64,000 bases of DNA from contig CM072526.1 of NCBI GenBank assembly GCA_036898135.1, forward strand, positions 55,380,329 to 55,444,328, given 5' to 3'. The notes beneath the pieces are model-generated. The model searched no databases, was not told the DNA's origin, and saw nothing but the letters and a program-made list of their open reading frames with translations. A program made the translations under genes and the position numbers. Below, one piece after another: positions 31,201-38,375 of the stretch. The DNA is from Oncomelania hupensis (Eukaryota > Mollusca > Gastropoda > Littorinimorpha > Pomatiopsidae). Positions within the stretch are counted from its first letter, which is position 1; the number at the start of each line of letters is the position of its first letter.

Positions 31201-33672
31201 ATCCACCTGCCCAGGAATAGATGGAGTTAATTTGTTCGTCTGTGATGCTCAGCATATTTGTCCCAAACTGAGTTAAGTGTTGGTTGTACTGCTTGCACCA
31301 CAAACTAGTGCACTGCTTGCACCACACAGGAGTGTTGTAGCACACATACAGCCACACAGGGATGTTGTAGCACACACACAACCACACAGGAGCGTTGTAG
31401 CACACACACACAGGAGCGTTGTAGCACACACACACAGGAGCGTTGTAGCACACACACAGGGGTGTTGTAGCACACATACAGCCACACAGGAGCCTTGTAG
31501 CACACACACAGGGGTGTTGTAGCACACATACAGCCACACAGGAGCGTTGTAGCACACACACACACAGGAGCGTTGTAGCACACACACAGGGGTGTTGTAG
31601 CACACATACAGCCACACAGGAGCGTGGTAGCACACACAGGAGCGTTGTAGCACACACACAAACACACAGCAGTGTTGTAGCACACACACAACCACACAGG
31701 AGTGTTGTAGCACACACACAACCACACAGGAGTGTTGTAGCACACACACAACCACACAGGAGCGTTGTAGCACACACGCAACCCTACAGACAAAAGTGAT
31801 GTCATTTTGCAGTCTTAGCTACACATCTCATACTTGTGCCTGTGCAGGTTAAGAAGCGTCGCAATACGTGGTACAAAGGGATGGACTTCCAGGTGAATGG
31901 TGTTCTTACAAAAATAGAAACGCTGCAACACCAGCTGGACCTTAACGTTCAGGAGCGCAAGTGGTCCGAGCGCACTCAGCTCACCACTCTTAGAAATGAC
32001 CTGGTGAAGTTTTTCCAAGATCACGTCCGCAAAGCAGTCCAGCAGGCTCACGACTCTCAGCAGGTTGGTCCAAGTTCGGTTAGAACGTCAGTTTGTCCAT
32101 ACGCTGGCAGGCTTCATGCACTTACAATGGTGGACTGTCGCTGTGTCAGTGCAATTCACCCTAGACAAAAAAATGGTTAACAAATGACACAGTGACAGTT
32201 ACAACTATTTGTAACTGTCGCCAATCTGGCTCGAGATTGTAACAATTTACAAAAACATTTAAGCTTGAACAGTATTAGTGTTGAGAATTTTCTGGACCTA
32301 CTTGTTTATCATCTATGGAATGTTCCAGGTTTTTCTGGTGTTACACTCAGTTTGATGTTGGTGTTTTTCTTTATCAGTATCCGATTCAGCCCCAATGCTG
32401 AATTCCTGATAAAGTGTAACTCAGATTCGTTTATTCACGCAGCCTGCTCAAGCAGCATACAAGTCACAAAGTCGACGTATGAAGTTTTCCACTTTTATTC
32501 AGCATACATCAACAACTGCATACAATCGCTCAATCGCCTTTCCACTCTCAAGTTTACTTTCCAACTTACTATCAACAACAATAACTATCCACAACAACAC
32601 ACGGAGCATCGAATATATAATTTTTTCTCTCAACTCGAGATGACCTCAGTTCGTTCTAGAAAATGACACATTACAACCAATCAGAATTAAAGATCGTCAT
32701 CGCTGACTTACGTCATACATTGTTCTAAACATACCCGGAACCTTCTCTTGCTTCGACATGCATCGGGAAATTTCTATCGAGAGTAAACACGCAGATCCAG
32801 AAACTTCTCCAGTAATATCGACTAATGCAAATTATCAACGTTATACAAAGCCTCTCCTAACAACAATGCAAACTCAAATCAAAGGTAAATAAACTCCATT
32901 ATTGAATACTTTGCAAAACGAAACGATTAGATCTATCGTGCGCGCTTCCGACGTACTACCATTCGCGTTTCAACGTAACATCTGGCGACAGCTAGTGGAA
33001 TCTTGTAAATTCCTAAACATTTTGTGATGTAAGACAGTGCGTAGTTCTGGTGATGGGTTTTATTTTGATTGCGTGTTATTGAGTCATTCTGGAATGTTCT
33101 AAACTTTACTGGATTGCTTAGAGGTTATAAAAGTAATGCATTGTCCGCTCGCGAGAGTGATTTTCTGAAAGTGATCTTGTATGCAGTTGTTGATGTTTGC
33201 TGGATAAAGTTGTAAAATTGTATACCACTCCTGCCTTGTTGTTGAGTAAACAGGCTGCTTGGATAAATGAATTTGAGTTACACATATCAAGATTCAAGCA
33301 TCAGGGCTGAATCCACTATTGATAAATAGGTGTAACAATATAATAAACACTGCGCTGTGTGTTTTGCAGGTGCAAGAAAAGCAGGCAAAGGCAGCCAAGG
33401 AAGCAGACCGACAACATCAGGAAAAAATGGGTGAAGGGTTAGTGGATGACCAGTTCTTCGAGGAATACCAAGATGTTGTAGATCGACCCATGCACGTCGG
33501 ACCTAATGCCAACATCCCTGCTGGTCGAGGGGCTTACAGGGGTCGAATTAATCGTAGGGGCAGAGGTCGAGGTCAAAATTACAGAGGTCAAAGAGGCAGG
33601 GGAAATGACACCTTTGTGCAGTTTGAGGAAGGGGACCTGCCACCAAGGTTTCGCCGACAGCAGCAGCAATGA
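4027..33672 (+). CDS. Gene 1: large protein of unknown function, C-terminal 13 exons
   Basis: Thirteen exons with matching GT-AG phases encode about 815 contiguous residues ending at TGA 33670-33672. I do not firmly recognise the protein. The predicted sequence is mainly helical. Exon 9 gives a charged coiled-coil start and an IQ-like basic helix ([18 protein letters not shown]), exon 10 a CxxC pair (MCGVCGKRF) followed by H-x5-H, and exon 13 an acidic segment and an RG/RGG-rich tail of an RNA-binding kind. The large size and layout made me think of the C-terminus of TRANK1-like (TPR/ankyrin, helicase-type) proteins, but this is a guess. Upstream exons must exist, because exon 1 begins at a splice acceptor. 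Introns are crowded with minisatellites and transposons; several arrays start on the splice sites themselves. Confidence 0.75.
4299..7912 (+). mobile_element. Near full-length L2/CR1-type LINE (EN-RT)
   Basis: An open frame to 5912 contains an endonuclease domain: '[10 protein letters not shown]' near 4570, 'IMFVVETWL', 'GGGIAVIF', 'LGDFNFHVD' and the 'LESDHF' end. The RT follows in shifted frames at 5924-6217 and 6147-7433 with 'NFRPVSNLS', '[13 protein letters not shown]', '[10 protein letters not shown]' and the catalytic 'YADD'. About two to three frameshifts between 5905 and 6215 break the ORF; the rest is intact. The 3' end has the (gcgc..gcgctata) stem and an (ATT)n tail at about 7890-7912. 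The 5' end near 4299 is supported because a second copy (8962-9079, inverted) starts at the same base. No ORF1 is visible. Confidence 0.9.
8030..8704. repeat. ~21-bp minisatellite (tgatcatcatggtgagtgtat)
   Basis: About 32 copies of a 19-21 bp unit containing TGATCA. It is free of stops in several frames on both strands, so it yields long low-complexity open frames (for example 8047-8445 + and 7930-8433 -) that are not genes. Confidence 0.95.
8962..9079 (-). mobile_element. Inverted 5'-end fragment of the LINE at 4299
   Basis: The reverse complement matches 4299-4416 closely, including 'ccatctggtagcc' and 'gctactagtagg'. Both copies stop at the same 5' base, which supports the assigned 5' end of the element. 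Confidence 0.8.
9080..9439. other. No recognised feature
   Basis: Intronic DNA with a short stretch resembling the 8030 minisatellite near 9310-9345 and small 'tagcatag' repeats near 9348-9375. Confidence 0.5.
10521..10617 (-). mobile_element. Short LINE 3' end with (TTGAA)n tail
   Basis: On the minus strand, about 95 bp ends with an AATAAA-like signal followed by a (ttgaa)n tail. It sits between two adjacent pieces of the CR1-like RT, so it is an insertion. Confidence 0.6.
10742..12254 (-). mobile_element. 5'-truncated GGATA-tail EN-RT LINE
   Basis: The minus strand matches the copy at 40622-43956 from the '[12 protein letters not shown]' region (12167) through '[13 protein letters not shown]' and 'RFANDIDG' to the C-terminal '[17 protein letters not shown]' part, with a cctatcctat tail at about 10757-10770. 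Frames are broken and the FADD motif is FAND here, so it is inactive. It lies inside the CR1-like relic between the 'DQFGF' and 'QLV' portions of that RT. Confidence 0.85.
12565..12893 (+). mobile_element. 3' fragment of GGATA-tail LINE, opposite orientation
   Basis: Plus-strand match to the 3' end of the EN-RT LINE ('[21 protein letters not shown]', '[15 protein letters not shown]') ending in (ggata)n at 12879-12893. It is inserted in the CR1-like relic just upstream of its RT block. Confidence 0.85.
13186..13359 (+). CDS. Gene 1 exon 2
   Basis: 174 bp, phase 0 to 0, from [11 protein letters not shown] to VPIFKLNIQ. The acceptor 'ccattaaccag' is weak; in-phase alternatives a few codons downstream exist. 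The donor is 'TTCAG|gtcagtgcc'. The last 32 bp of the exon plus the donor are the unit of the tandem array that follows. Confidence 0.75.
13360..13768 (+). repeat. 41-bp tandem array made of exon end plus splice donor
   Basis: Ten units of 40-41 bp follow the donor of exon 2 directly. Each unit is 'gtcagtgcctgttggtaccc' plus a copy of the exon's last bases ending in CAG, so every unit recreates a CAG|GTCA(G/A)T donor. Units vary at a few positions. Confidence 0.95.
14003..14606 (+). mobile_element. Pogo/Tigger-like non-autonomous TIR element, copy A
   Basis: 604 bp flanked by TA. The ends are CAGTATAACCTCCGG and the inverse of CAGTGGAACCTCCGA. No transposase frame is present. Copy B at 29418-30029 is the same element in the opposite orientation. 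The CAGTGGAACCTC-type end with TA target duplication is the form known for pogo/Tigger families; assignment is by this motif only. Confidence 0.75.
14868..16390. repeat. 39-43-bp minisatellite ending at the exon 3 acceptor
   Basis: About 36 units of 'aggggaagaagagtgtgtgc' plus 'catgtttgtggtggcaaacacag'. The last unit grades into the splice acceptor of exon 3 ('tttttggtgaaacag' against 'tttgtggtggcaaacag'). The unit has no stop codon in any plus frame and few in minus frames, which explains open frames of 418-584 codons on both strands; these are not genes. Confidence 0.95.
16395..16544 (+). CDS. Gene 1 exon 3
   Basis: 150 bp, phase 0 to 0, from [15 protein letters not shown] to HLKALEFFK. 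The acceptor is 'ggtgaaacag' and the donor 'AAG|gttagt'. The acceptor lies in the final, modified unit of the upstream minisatellite. Confidence 0.85.
16620..17655. repeat. 34-bp minisatellite (gcatgtcattatagactgtcaactttgacatgaa)
   Basis: About 30 units. Each carries the near-palindrome TGTCAActTTGACA. Sub-variants (tatgctg, taggttg, tagactg) occur in blocks, as expected from local unit duplication. Confidence 0.95.
17771..18075. repeat. Two short minisatellites
   Basis: 17775-17890 has five units of about 22 bp ending 'gtccagctttaccag', each followed by gt. 17925-18075 has about five units of about 28 bp built on 'aaactggaacctttacatgg'. Confidence 0.9.
18110..18330 (-). mobile_element. LINE/SINE 3'-end-like fragment with (AAT)n tail
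   Basis: An (aat)n tract followed by 'cgggtttttatatagcgggtactcc', resembling inverted 3' tails of the L2-like and SINE elements. Boundaries and class are uncertain. Confidence 0.35.
18508..18671 (+). CDS. Gene 1 exon 4
   Basis: 164 bp, phase 0 in, 2 out, from [13 protein letters not shown] to IMAAKIQG (split codon). The acceptor is 'ttttttgtgtgttccag'; the donor 'CAAGG|gttagt' is followed at once by the 29-bp array. The segment is hydrophobic and probably helical. Confidence 0.9.
18672..20395 (+). repeat. 29-bp tandem array starting at the exon 4 donor
   Basis: About 59 units of 'gttagtactgtttgctgttcattacaaag'. Each unit junction is (t)acaaag|gttagt, close to the true donor (t)acaagg|gttagt. 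Blocks of units are themselves duplicated: 19176-19370 is repeated at 19751-19945 and 19554-19735 at 19955-20136, including a shared shortened unit (ggtcgtttgctg). Confidence 0.95.
20402..21144 (+). mobile_element. 743-bp TIR element with BED-like remnant
   Basis: Ends CAGGCATGCCTACCC and, inverted, CAGGCATGCGTACCC, flanked by a 6-bp direct repeat ATATCT (20396-20401 and 21145-21150). Near 20910-21010 a broken plus frame reads [19 protein letters not shown] and then ..VTGFF, like the end of a zinc finger in DNA-transposase N-termini. It is non-autonomous; the superfamily is not assigned. Confidence 0.65.
21448..22015. repeat. 33-bp minisatellite (ggcagcccctttacctgtgg..)
   Basis: About 17 units of 33 bp. 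Because 33 is divisible by three and the unit lacks stops, open frames of 197-230 codons appear on both strands (21408-22046 +, 21475-22068 +, 21432-22124 -). These are repeat artefacts. Confidence 0.95.
22016..22832. other. Intron, AT-rich, no gene
   Basis: No recognised element up to about 22500. 22600-22820 is AT-rich with (AAT/ATA)n tracts, ending at the exon 5 acceptor. Confidence 0.6.
22833..22989 (+). CDS. Gene 1 exon 5
   Basis: 157 bp; the first base completes the split Gly codon of exon 4. Reads [13 protein letters not shown] to MDYLHQRIK. The acceptor is 'atgttatttcag' and the donor 'AAG|gttaca'. The phase match to exon 4 across the 4-kb repeat-filled intron supports both. Confidence 0.9.
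23254..23463 (+). CDS. Gene 1 exon 6
   Basis: 210 bp, phase 0 to 0, from [13 protein letters not shown] to HNIEPQK. The acceptor is 'ttcttcctttcag' and the donor 'AAA|gtgggt'. Leucine-rich helical content. Confidence 0.9.
23464..24340. other. Intron 6 with SINE-like pieces
   Basis: (ATC/ATT)n at 23505-23560. 23570-23755 is SINE-like with the 'ttttctcagggtactc' block. 23995-24340 is a retroposon-like sequence starting with (aat)n and 'tttataatgcgctta' and ending 'cagagaaggagcgg'. A segment at 23938-23990 is repeated at 24476-24548 ('ttataacctatggtgtggg'). Confidence 0.5.
24341..24908. repeat. Perfect 134-bp inverted repeat spanning exon 7 and its donor
   Basis: 24341-24474 is the exact reverse complement of 24775-24908, with a 300-bp spacer. 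The right arm is the last 108 bp of exon 7, the splice donor and 26 bp of intron; the left arm lies in the intron before exon 7. Transcripts could fold into a long perfect hairpin that buries the donor. Confidence 0.95.
24700..24882 (+). CDS. Gene 1 exon 7
   Basis: 183 bp, phase 0 to 0, from [13 protein letters not shown] to GLIPLDAAR. The acceptor is 'ctgtttacctccag' and the donor 'AGG|gtaagt'. Its 3' 108 bp is also present in antisense 300 bp upstream (24341-24474). That copy begins beyond the donor and lacks the exon's start, so it is a partial inverted duplication rather than a retrocopy. Confidence 0.9.
24909..25551. other. Intron 7
   Basis: About 105-bp direct duplication: 'cttttctagcacagtggaccatcaacttaccctagtctagt' and the following 'gtgtgtggatgttta' near 25000-25070 and 25083-25160. 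No gene is seen. Confidence 0.6.
25552..25686 (+). CDS. Gene 1 exon 8
   Basis: 135 bp, phase 0 to 0, from [13 protein letters not shown] to GTQLLLTAE. The acceptor is 'gcctttttcag' and the donor 'CAGAG|gtaact'. The reading frame continues open through the first three 57-bp repeat units that follow, to a stop at 25888-25890. Confidence 0.88.
25687..26230 (+). repeat. 57-bp array starting at the exon 8 donor
   Basis: About ten units; the first three are exactly 57 bp, later ones about 50-52 bp. Each begins gtaactgttgcc and ends gggaagacaggagag, copying the exon end 'gacagcagag|gtaactg'. Each junction is a good donor (GAG|GTAACT). Confidence 0.95.
26250..26690. repeat. 49-bp (x3) and ~23-bp (x12) minisatellites
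   Basis: 26250-26395 has three units of 'ctgctgtgtattcagtgata..atttcccctataa'. 26396-26690 has about 12 units of 'tgttattgtgtactatgatgtaa'. Confidence 0.9.
26754..26995 (+). CDS. Gene 1 exon 9
   Basis: 242 bp, phase 0 in, 2 out, from [11 protein letters not shown] to FSPFNITD and a split Lys codon. A charged coiled-coil-like start is followed by a strongly basic helix, [18 protein letters not shown], that resembles an IQ/calmodulin-binding motif without being a clean match. The acceptor is 'gttgtgtgcag' and the donor 'AA|gtaagt'. Confidence 0.9.
27000..27180. other. Intron 9 start, simple repeats
   Basis: 'agtagt' and (ATT)n-type tracts. No gene. Confidence 0.6.
27181..28737. other. 1.5-kb unidentified segment between 12-bp direct repeats
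   Basis: TGTGTTATTTAT occurs at 27181-27192 and 28726-28737. Between them lies non-minisatellite sequence with a (GATGAC)n-like tract at 27385-27460 and a 'tggtcgccacacc' stretch near 28378. No conserved coding region is recognised. It may be an insertion of unknown class, or the direct repeats may be chance. Confidence 0.35.
28738..28985 (-). mobile_element. 3' fragment of GGATA-tail LINE
   Basis: Minus-strand match to the C-terminal part of the EN-RT LINE ('[16 protein letters not shown]', '[15 protein letters not shown]') with a short 'tcctatccc' tail at 28737-28746. Strongly 5'-truncated. Confidence 0.85.
28986..29417. other. Intron, AAGGTCA-rich repeat-like DNA
   Basis: Includes a 'gtctgtctgtcggccgtttgtctgtcc' start and several 'aaggtca' steps at 29240-29300, a pattern I associate with dispersed repeats in molluscs. 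No coding region. Confidence 0.45.
29418..30029 (-). mobile_element. Pogo/Tigger-like non-autonomous TIR element, copy B
   Basis: 612 bp, flanked by TA, with ends CAGTGGAACCTCCGG and the inverse of CAGTGGAACCTCCAG. The internal sequence is the reverse complement of copy A (14003-14606) with scattered differences. Confidence 0.8.
30050..30262 (+). mobile_element. LINE 3'-end-like tail
   Basis: 'gagtgcttagagcaacctgtc..tgcgctttacaaaataaatta' followed by (TTA)n, the form of the L2-like tails elsewhere in the window. No coding part remains. Confidence 0.5.
30440..30710 (+). repeat. 66/78/78-bp array carrying the exon 10 acceptor
   Basis: The string 'ccatctgtt..tttcag' followed by 'aatgtgtgg' occurs at 30472, 30538, 30616 and 30694; the last is the true acceptor and exon start. 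Upstream copies thus duplicate the 3' splice site and the first exon codons. Reading from the copies at 30538 and 30616 meets a TAA within 12 codons. Confidence 0.9.
30694..30852 (+). CDS. Gene 1 exon 10
   Basis: 159 bp; the first base completes Lys from exon 9. Reads [12 protein letters not shown], an acidic linker, then [11 protein letters not shown] CxxC pair and H-x5-H about 40 residues later could bind zinc. The donor is 'CACAG|gtaggt'. Confidence 0.88.
30951..31047 (+). CDS. Gene 1 exon 11
   Basis: 97 bp; the first base completes Arg. Reads [13 protein letters not shown] to IGTFLSKME, out in phase 0. The acceptor is 'ctttattttcag' and the donor 'GAG|gtaggt'. Confidence 0.9.
31300..31790. 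repeat. ~30-bp minisatellite (caggagcgttgtagcacacacac)
   Basis: About 16 units with variable CA runs, ending some 60 bp before the exon 12 acceptor. It gives Cys-rich open frames on the minus strand that are artefacts. Confidence 0.92.
31848..32063 (+). CDS. Gene 1 exon 12
   Basis: 216 bp, phase 0 to 0, from [13 protein letters not shown] to [11 protein letters not shown]. Amphipathic helical content. The acceptor is 'gcctgtgcag' and the donor 'CAG|gttggt'. Confidence 0.9.
32380..33314. mobile_element. Element with ~150-bp degenerate inverted ends
   Basis: 32380-32530 matches the reverse complement of about 33165-33314 with scattered differences (for example 'gattcagcccc..gctgaat' against 'gattcagccctgatgcttgaat', and 'catcaacaactgcatacaa' in both). 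No transposase frame is seen. A foldback-type or MITE-like insertion in intron 12. Confidence 0.6.
33370..33672 (+). CDS. Gene 1 exon 13, terminal coding exon
   Basis: 303 bp including TGA at 33670-33672, 100 residues from [12 protein letters not shown] charged start is followed by [13 protein letters not shown] and then an RG-rich stretch ([16 protein letters not shown]), the form of RGG motifs that bind RNA and are arginine-methylated. It ends [10 protein letters not shown]. The acceptor is 'gtgttttgcag'. Confidence 0.92.
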   Translation: MQEKQAKAAKEADRQHQEKMGEGLVDDQFFEEYQDVVDRPMHVGPNANIPAGRGAYRGRINRRGRGRGQNYRGQRGRGNDTFVQFEEGDLPPRFRRQQQQ

Positions 33673-36125
33673 GAAAACAACTGATTTTCAATAGCTTTTG
33701 GTTTTTTTCCAAATGAATGACAGACTACATAAAAATGTTGAGAGAAAAGGATGTTGCAGTAGACATTTCCCAGCAGTATGAACTGATTAATTATTTTCCC
33801 ATTTTTTCCAAATGAATGACGGACTACACATAAACATGTTGAGAGAAAAGGATGTTGCAAAAGACATTTCTTAGCAGTATGAACTGATTAGTCATTTTCT
33901 CCTTGAATTAAAATTGTTTACCAACTTGATTTTTAAAAACTATTATTATTATTAGTACTATTATTATTGTTTCATTTGATTATTATTGTTGTTTTATGAT
34001 CCTTATTCATTTTGTTATTATTATTGTATATTTCAACGATTCAGAGGTTTTAAAAACGAGTCATAAAATAATTTGTTTTCTATCATTAGTATTGTTATTA
34101 TTCTTCCATGTTATTCTTATAAATGAAGTGAGGTTCCTTACGTTGACAACTGGCATGCAAAGGGATCATCCTTGATTTTGCTTTATTTTAATTATTGTGA
34201 GTGTGGTGGGGTTTTGACCATTCCAGTTATGTAACTTGGTTAAGTAGAGCATCAGCCATACAGGTCTGCTTTTTTGAACATAATGTACCCACTCCACAAT
34301 AGCAGGTTATTGGGAAGAACTTGACTTACATTTGATGCTAGCCTGCATTTGTGTGTCATTTTCTGTGGACAAAGGTGCTTCATTGTGTGGCAGTATACAC
34401 GCATAATTTCTATATTTTTATTCTTTTATTATATCTTTGTGTAGTCAGTGAGATTGAAGTATTAAAAAATTAAATGCTTTGGTAAAACATGATTTTAAAA
34501 ATCTTGGGGCTGTTTTCTTCATAGCACTAATGATGCAGATAAGTTCCTCAGTCACTACCAATATTCTTTATTTCTATGATTACAGCGACATCTGATCTTG
34601 GACAACCCACACAATGCATTTTGTGTGCTTTGTTGTAGTAGTAAACTGTTTTATTGTGAAGTTGACACAGACTGAGGCACTGCTATACAAAGTATTCGCT
34701 ATCATACGCACACATTCGCCAACCCTCTCATTTGTACACATACAGGTAAACACTCATTTGTACACATACAGGTAAACACTCATTTGTACACATATAGGTA
34801 AACACTCATTTGTACACATATAGGTAAACACTCATTTGTACACATATAGGTAAACACTCATTTGTACACATATAGGTAAACACTCATTTGTACACATACT
34901 CACACCCGCACACACACATTCCCTCACTCACTTGAACACAGCACTCAGTCTTGCACAACGCTCTGTGACTCATTTTTACACACGCCACGCTCCCCTCTCT
35001 CCTTTTAATGCCTTGAAAAATTGTTGCCATTAGTCAGATCAGTTACCTTTATACTGGTTCAAGCCAAATGAGTGTGATGTGGTTCTCATGTGGTTAAAAG
35101 GAAAGACATGTTGGTTTTGTGTATTAACAGAATGTTAATTTGTGTTGTGTCAAAATGTGACCATTGTGTTTCTGTTTGTGCTTGTCAGTGAGCTTTGGTG
35201 TTGAGCTGTGTATGTATAGCCAGCACATAAAGCAATCATTGTTTGTGCTTTTCAGTGAGCTTTGGTGTTGAGCTGTGTATGTATAGCCAGCACATAAAGC
35301 AATCGTTGTTTAAGTTTGGTCCCATGTTTTTAGTTTTTCTTTGTCGGCCACCAAGCTGTTGGTGACATTTTGTTCATTTGATCTGCATTTGATTTATGGA
35401 ATGTTTTGGTAAGGAAACAGTTTAGTTTTTTTTTTTTTTTTTAACGTGCACTTCATCTTTAGGCATCACTATTTAACTGCAAGACTATAAGCATGAACTC
35501 GCTACTAAACTTTGCTCATATAAAAAACTTCAAAATAAATGTAGGAAGAATAAAAACATGGGAACACTTAAGTATGTAAAACGGGAGATTTTGGACCTTT
35601 TCAGGGTAAAAAGTAACAACTGTTTTGGTTTTGGGTTGTTCGTTGTTTTTTTTAAGGGGTGGGAGGGCATTTTGGAGGAAGTTTTGTGGCTCTGAGTACT
35701 ACAAGCGCCCTTGGAACCAAGTTTTACGTCTGATCAATGTTGCCATTCCATCCCTCCATGCTTTCAGTGTTGGTGGAACAATTGTTACTGCAGTGTGTTG
35801 GCACTTCCCTGCAGGATTCAAACCTGCTATCTATGGCCTAGGAAACCCGTGCCATATATCCACTGCGCTACCAGTTCACCCCTACAGCAGTTGAATGAAA
35901 ATGGTATCTCCCCAAAACAAGGTGTATGACAATGGTCTCACCCCAAAACAAGAGGTGTATAACAATGGTATCGCCCCAAAACAAGTTAAGAGCTGCACAT
36001 TAAAATGGTTTGCCAGAACATTGCTAATGATGTGTTCCACCAGAACTTAAAGTAAATGTTGATGCTGGTGAACACCAACAAGGTGTTCATCCTGTGCCTT
36101 GTGTATTTGAATCATTAAATAAATC
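33673..36125 (+). other. Probable 3' UTR / downstream region of gene 1
   Basis: No coding region. Contains a 99-bp duplication (33712 and 33811), a 26-bp minisatellite (34735-34890, about 7 units of 'gtaaacactcatttgtacac'), a 67-bp duplication (35188 and 35255) and 'accccaaaacaag' repeats near 35905-35985. Candidate AATAAA signals occur, for example at 36118-36123; the real polyadenylation site cannot be chosen. Confidence 0.5.
35640..35890 (-). mobile_element. tRNA-derived SINE
   Basis: On the minus strand, a head with A-box 'tggtagcgcagtggata' and B-box 'ggtttgaatcc' at tRNA-like spacing (about 35812-35885), followed by a tRNA-unrelated body. Boundaries are approximate. Confidence 0.5.
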
Positions 36126-36729
36126 CACAAAACAAAGTTAAGGTGTCTGTTAGCTGGTTAGTGGAAGCAGCGCAACAGGATGTTGATACAAAACATGTTT
36201 GAGCATCACAGCCAGCAGCCAATGTAGCTCACAAAACCTGTCATGTGTTTGATCATGTCAGTTATATTATGTTAACAACTTGGATACATGAAAATAACAG
36301 TAAATAATTACCTATAAATGTCTATGTATGCATAAAGCATCAAACCCCCAGATAACAACAACTACAAAACGTTCAACAATTCATGCATCAAGGTACAACT
36401 TCGGCATCAAAAGCTATGGCAGAGTCGAAATAAAGCCAAGAGCCGATTATTACAAGTGGCCCTCCACTATCCCAACAATAAGCTTGCAACACATTGACGC
36501 ATTATTCTACCACAAGTCCACACCAAGCTGACGCATTATTCTACAAGTGCACAACCATCCAGGAATGCAGTAGAAAATCTATGGCAGATAATTACAACAC
36601 TGGCAGAATAGTACACATCACCATCACTTATCCAAAAATGTATCAGCTGTAATAATGGCACAGTAATGATGTGTACAGTTGTGATATGTCTTGTGGCAGT
36701 TTTCACATTACAAATGTTCAATATAAATA

Positions 36730-37736
36730 GGTACTCCAAAGTCTTCATTGGCTCTTGTCCGCTCGACAGTTTTGACTCAGTTTTGACTTCACTTTCAACA
36801 CTTGTTATTAATGTAAAACTGCCTCAAAACGAACAGTGGCTGTATTCAAATAAAAATTGAAAGCTTTATCTTTACATCTGTGTTGTTTTTAATGCATGTT
36901 TATGCGAAAGATTCCAATAAAACAGCTTTTGAATACACCCCTATCCGAGCGCTGAATGCCGCTGCGAAATAATTGTCAGCGTCAGGTGCTGCGAGGTGGC
37001 TCGTTTCAAACTCGAAGTGCTTTAAGATTACTTCATTGGATGGCCTAAAAATAAGAACCAACGAAAAGTTCGGATACTTAGCTTCATTTACATATCAAAT
37101 ATGGCAGGCTCTGATGTGTGAAAGAGTTGTAAAGAGCCAAACAAAGTGGTTAAAGCAATTTTGATGTAAGTTTGATTTTAACTAGAATTTTAAAAATTAG
37201 CAAGAAATAAAGAGCAGACATTCCTTTATAAAACTAGGGTATTTATTAATTTGTGCATTACTCTATCGCGGTGCACTTTGCCGTAGAAAAGTGTACACAA
37301 ACTGTGTTCAGGTTATCTTGCTGCCATGGCGAACTTGTAGGCCTATTCAGCGAAACGAGTGCTAAGCGTAGTAGTACAATAGTAGGCCTATATTTTGCCG
37401 GCACGCACTGCGAATTTGATGATTTCCCAACTTTGAAGCACAAAAACAGCTGAACATTAAATGGGATAGGCCTGAAGAAAATTGGGCTTGGAGTATAACA
37501 TATGAAGGGGTTACCTGTCAAAAATCAGCTTTCTGGTATCAATATTGGCTTCACTTTGAGACTCCAAAGTTGTCAATTTCTTCAATTCCAAAAAGTTGCG
37601 AAAAAAACACCAACATTCGGCATTTTCAAACATTAATAATTGTTTACCTATTTGTCGTATGGGGAAAAAAAATATACCACTGTGTTCAGAACAAAAAGAT
37701 CGAGTTAAAGAAAATCAAAAATCACTTTGGAGTACC
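36730..37736. mobile_element. 1007-bp TA-flanked TIR element
   Basis: The ends are GGTACTCCAAAGT and its exact inverse, with TA on both sides (36728-36729 and 37737-37738). There is no recognisable transposase. It splits copies of a 49-bp repeat ('gtgatatgtcttgtggcatttttcacat'): one on the left at 36688-36727, three on the right at 37739-37890. Confidence 0.75.
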
Positions 37737-37738
37737 TA

Positions 37739-37890
37739 ATATAAAGTGATATGTCTTGTGGCATGTTTCACATACAAATGTACAACAATATAAAGTGATA
37801 TTTCTTGTTGCATTTTTCACATACAAATGTACAACAATATAAAGTGATAGGTCTTGTGGCATTTTTCACATACAAATGTACAATATAAAG
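37739..37890. repeat. 49-bp minisatellite, three units
   Basis: Three units of 'aatataaagtgatatgtcttgtggcatgtttcacatacaaatgtacaac', continuing the copy found left of the TIR element. Confidence 0.85.
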
Positions 37891-38061
37891 TGAGGAAAAT
37901 ATGTTGCCGAAAAATGGTCAGTTATTTAATAAACAATGTATAACCATGGTTAGTACTCAGGACTATATTTCATTCAACATCATTAAATTACATTACCAAT
38001 GGATTATTAAGCTACACAACACACACATTTTGATAAGTTTATTACAAACTACAAACAAAAC

Positions 38062-38335
38062 TCCCCCCGTGAGGGTACCGGGGGTTTCTGTATAAATGGT
38101 ATCCCCACATTCTGGAAATTTAGTGCTTTAAATTCCCACTGTCGCCGTTTTTCTTCTTTGTTCTTTCTCATTCCTATTTTTTTCTAGCAATCTACTATAC
38201 TATCTTTTTAGCTAGACCAGCCACTACATTTTTTCTTTAAAACTCCTCCAAAACTCTTCATTTGTGTATGAGGTCTGTTGGGTCAGCTTGGCTCTTTGCA
38301 GTCCGCTGGACCCTATAAGCAATAAATAACTAACT
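38062..38335 (+). repeat. Dispersed ~570-bp repeat, internally deleted copy
   Basis: Starts 'accgggggtttctgtataaatgg' and jumps after 'gtctgttgggtcagctt' to the 3' end 'ggctctttgcagtccgctgg', so the middle is deleted. Confidence 0.75.
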
Positions 38336-38375
38336 AATTACAAATAAAACTGTTAATTTAACATTGTTATATCCC

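Noticed and set aside
31190..31805. Cys-rich frames on the minus strand that resemble small secreted Cys-rich proteins
   Set aside because: They are translations of the CA-rich 30-bp array in intron 11 of gene 1.
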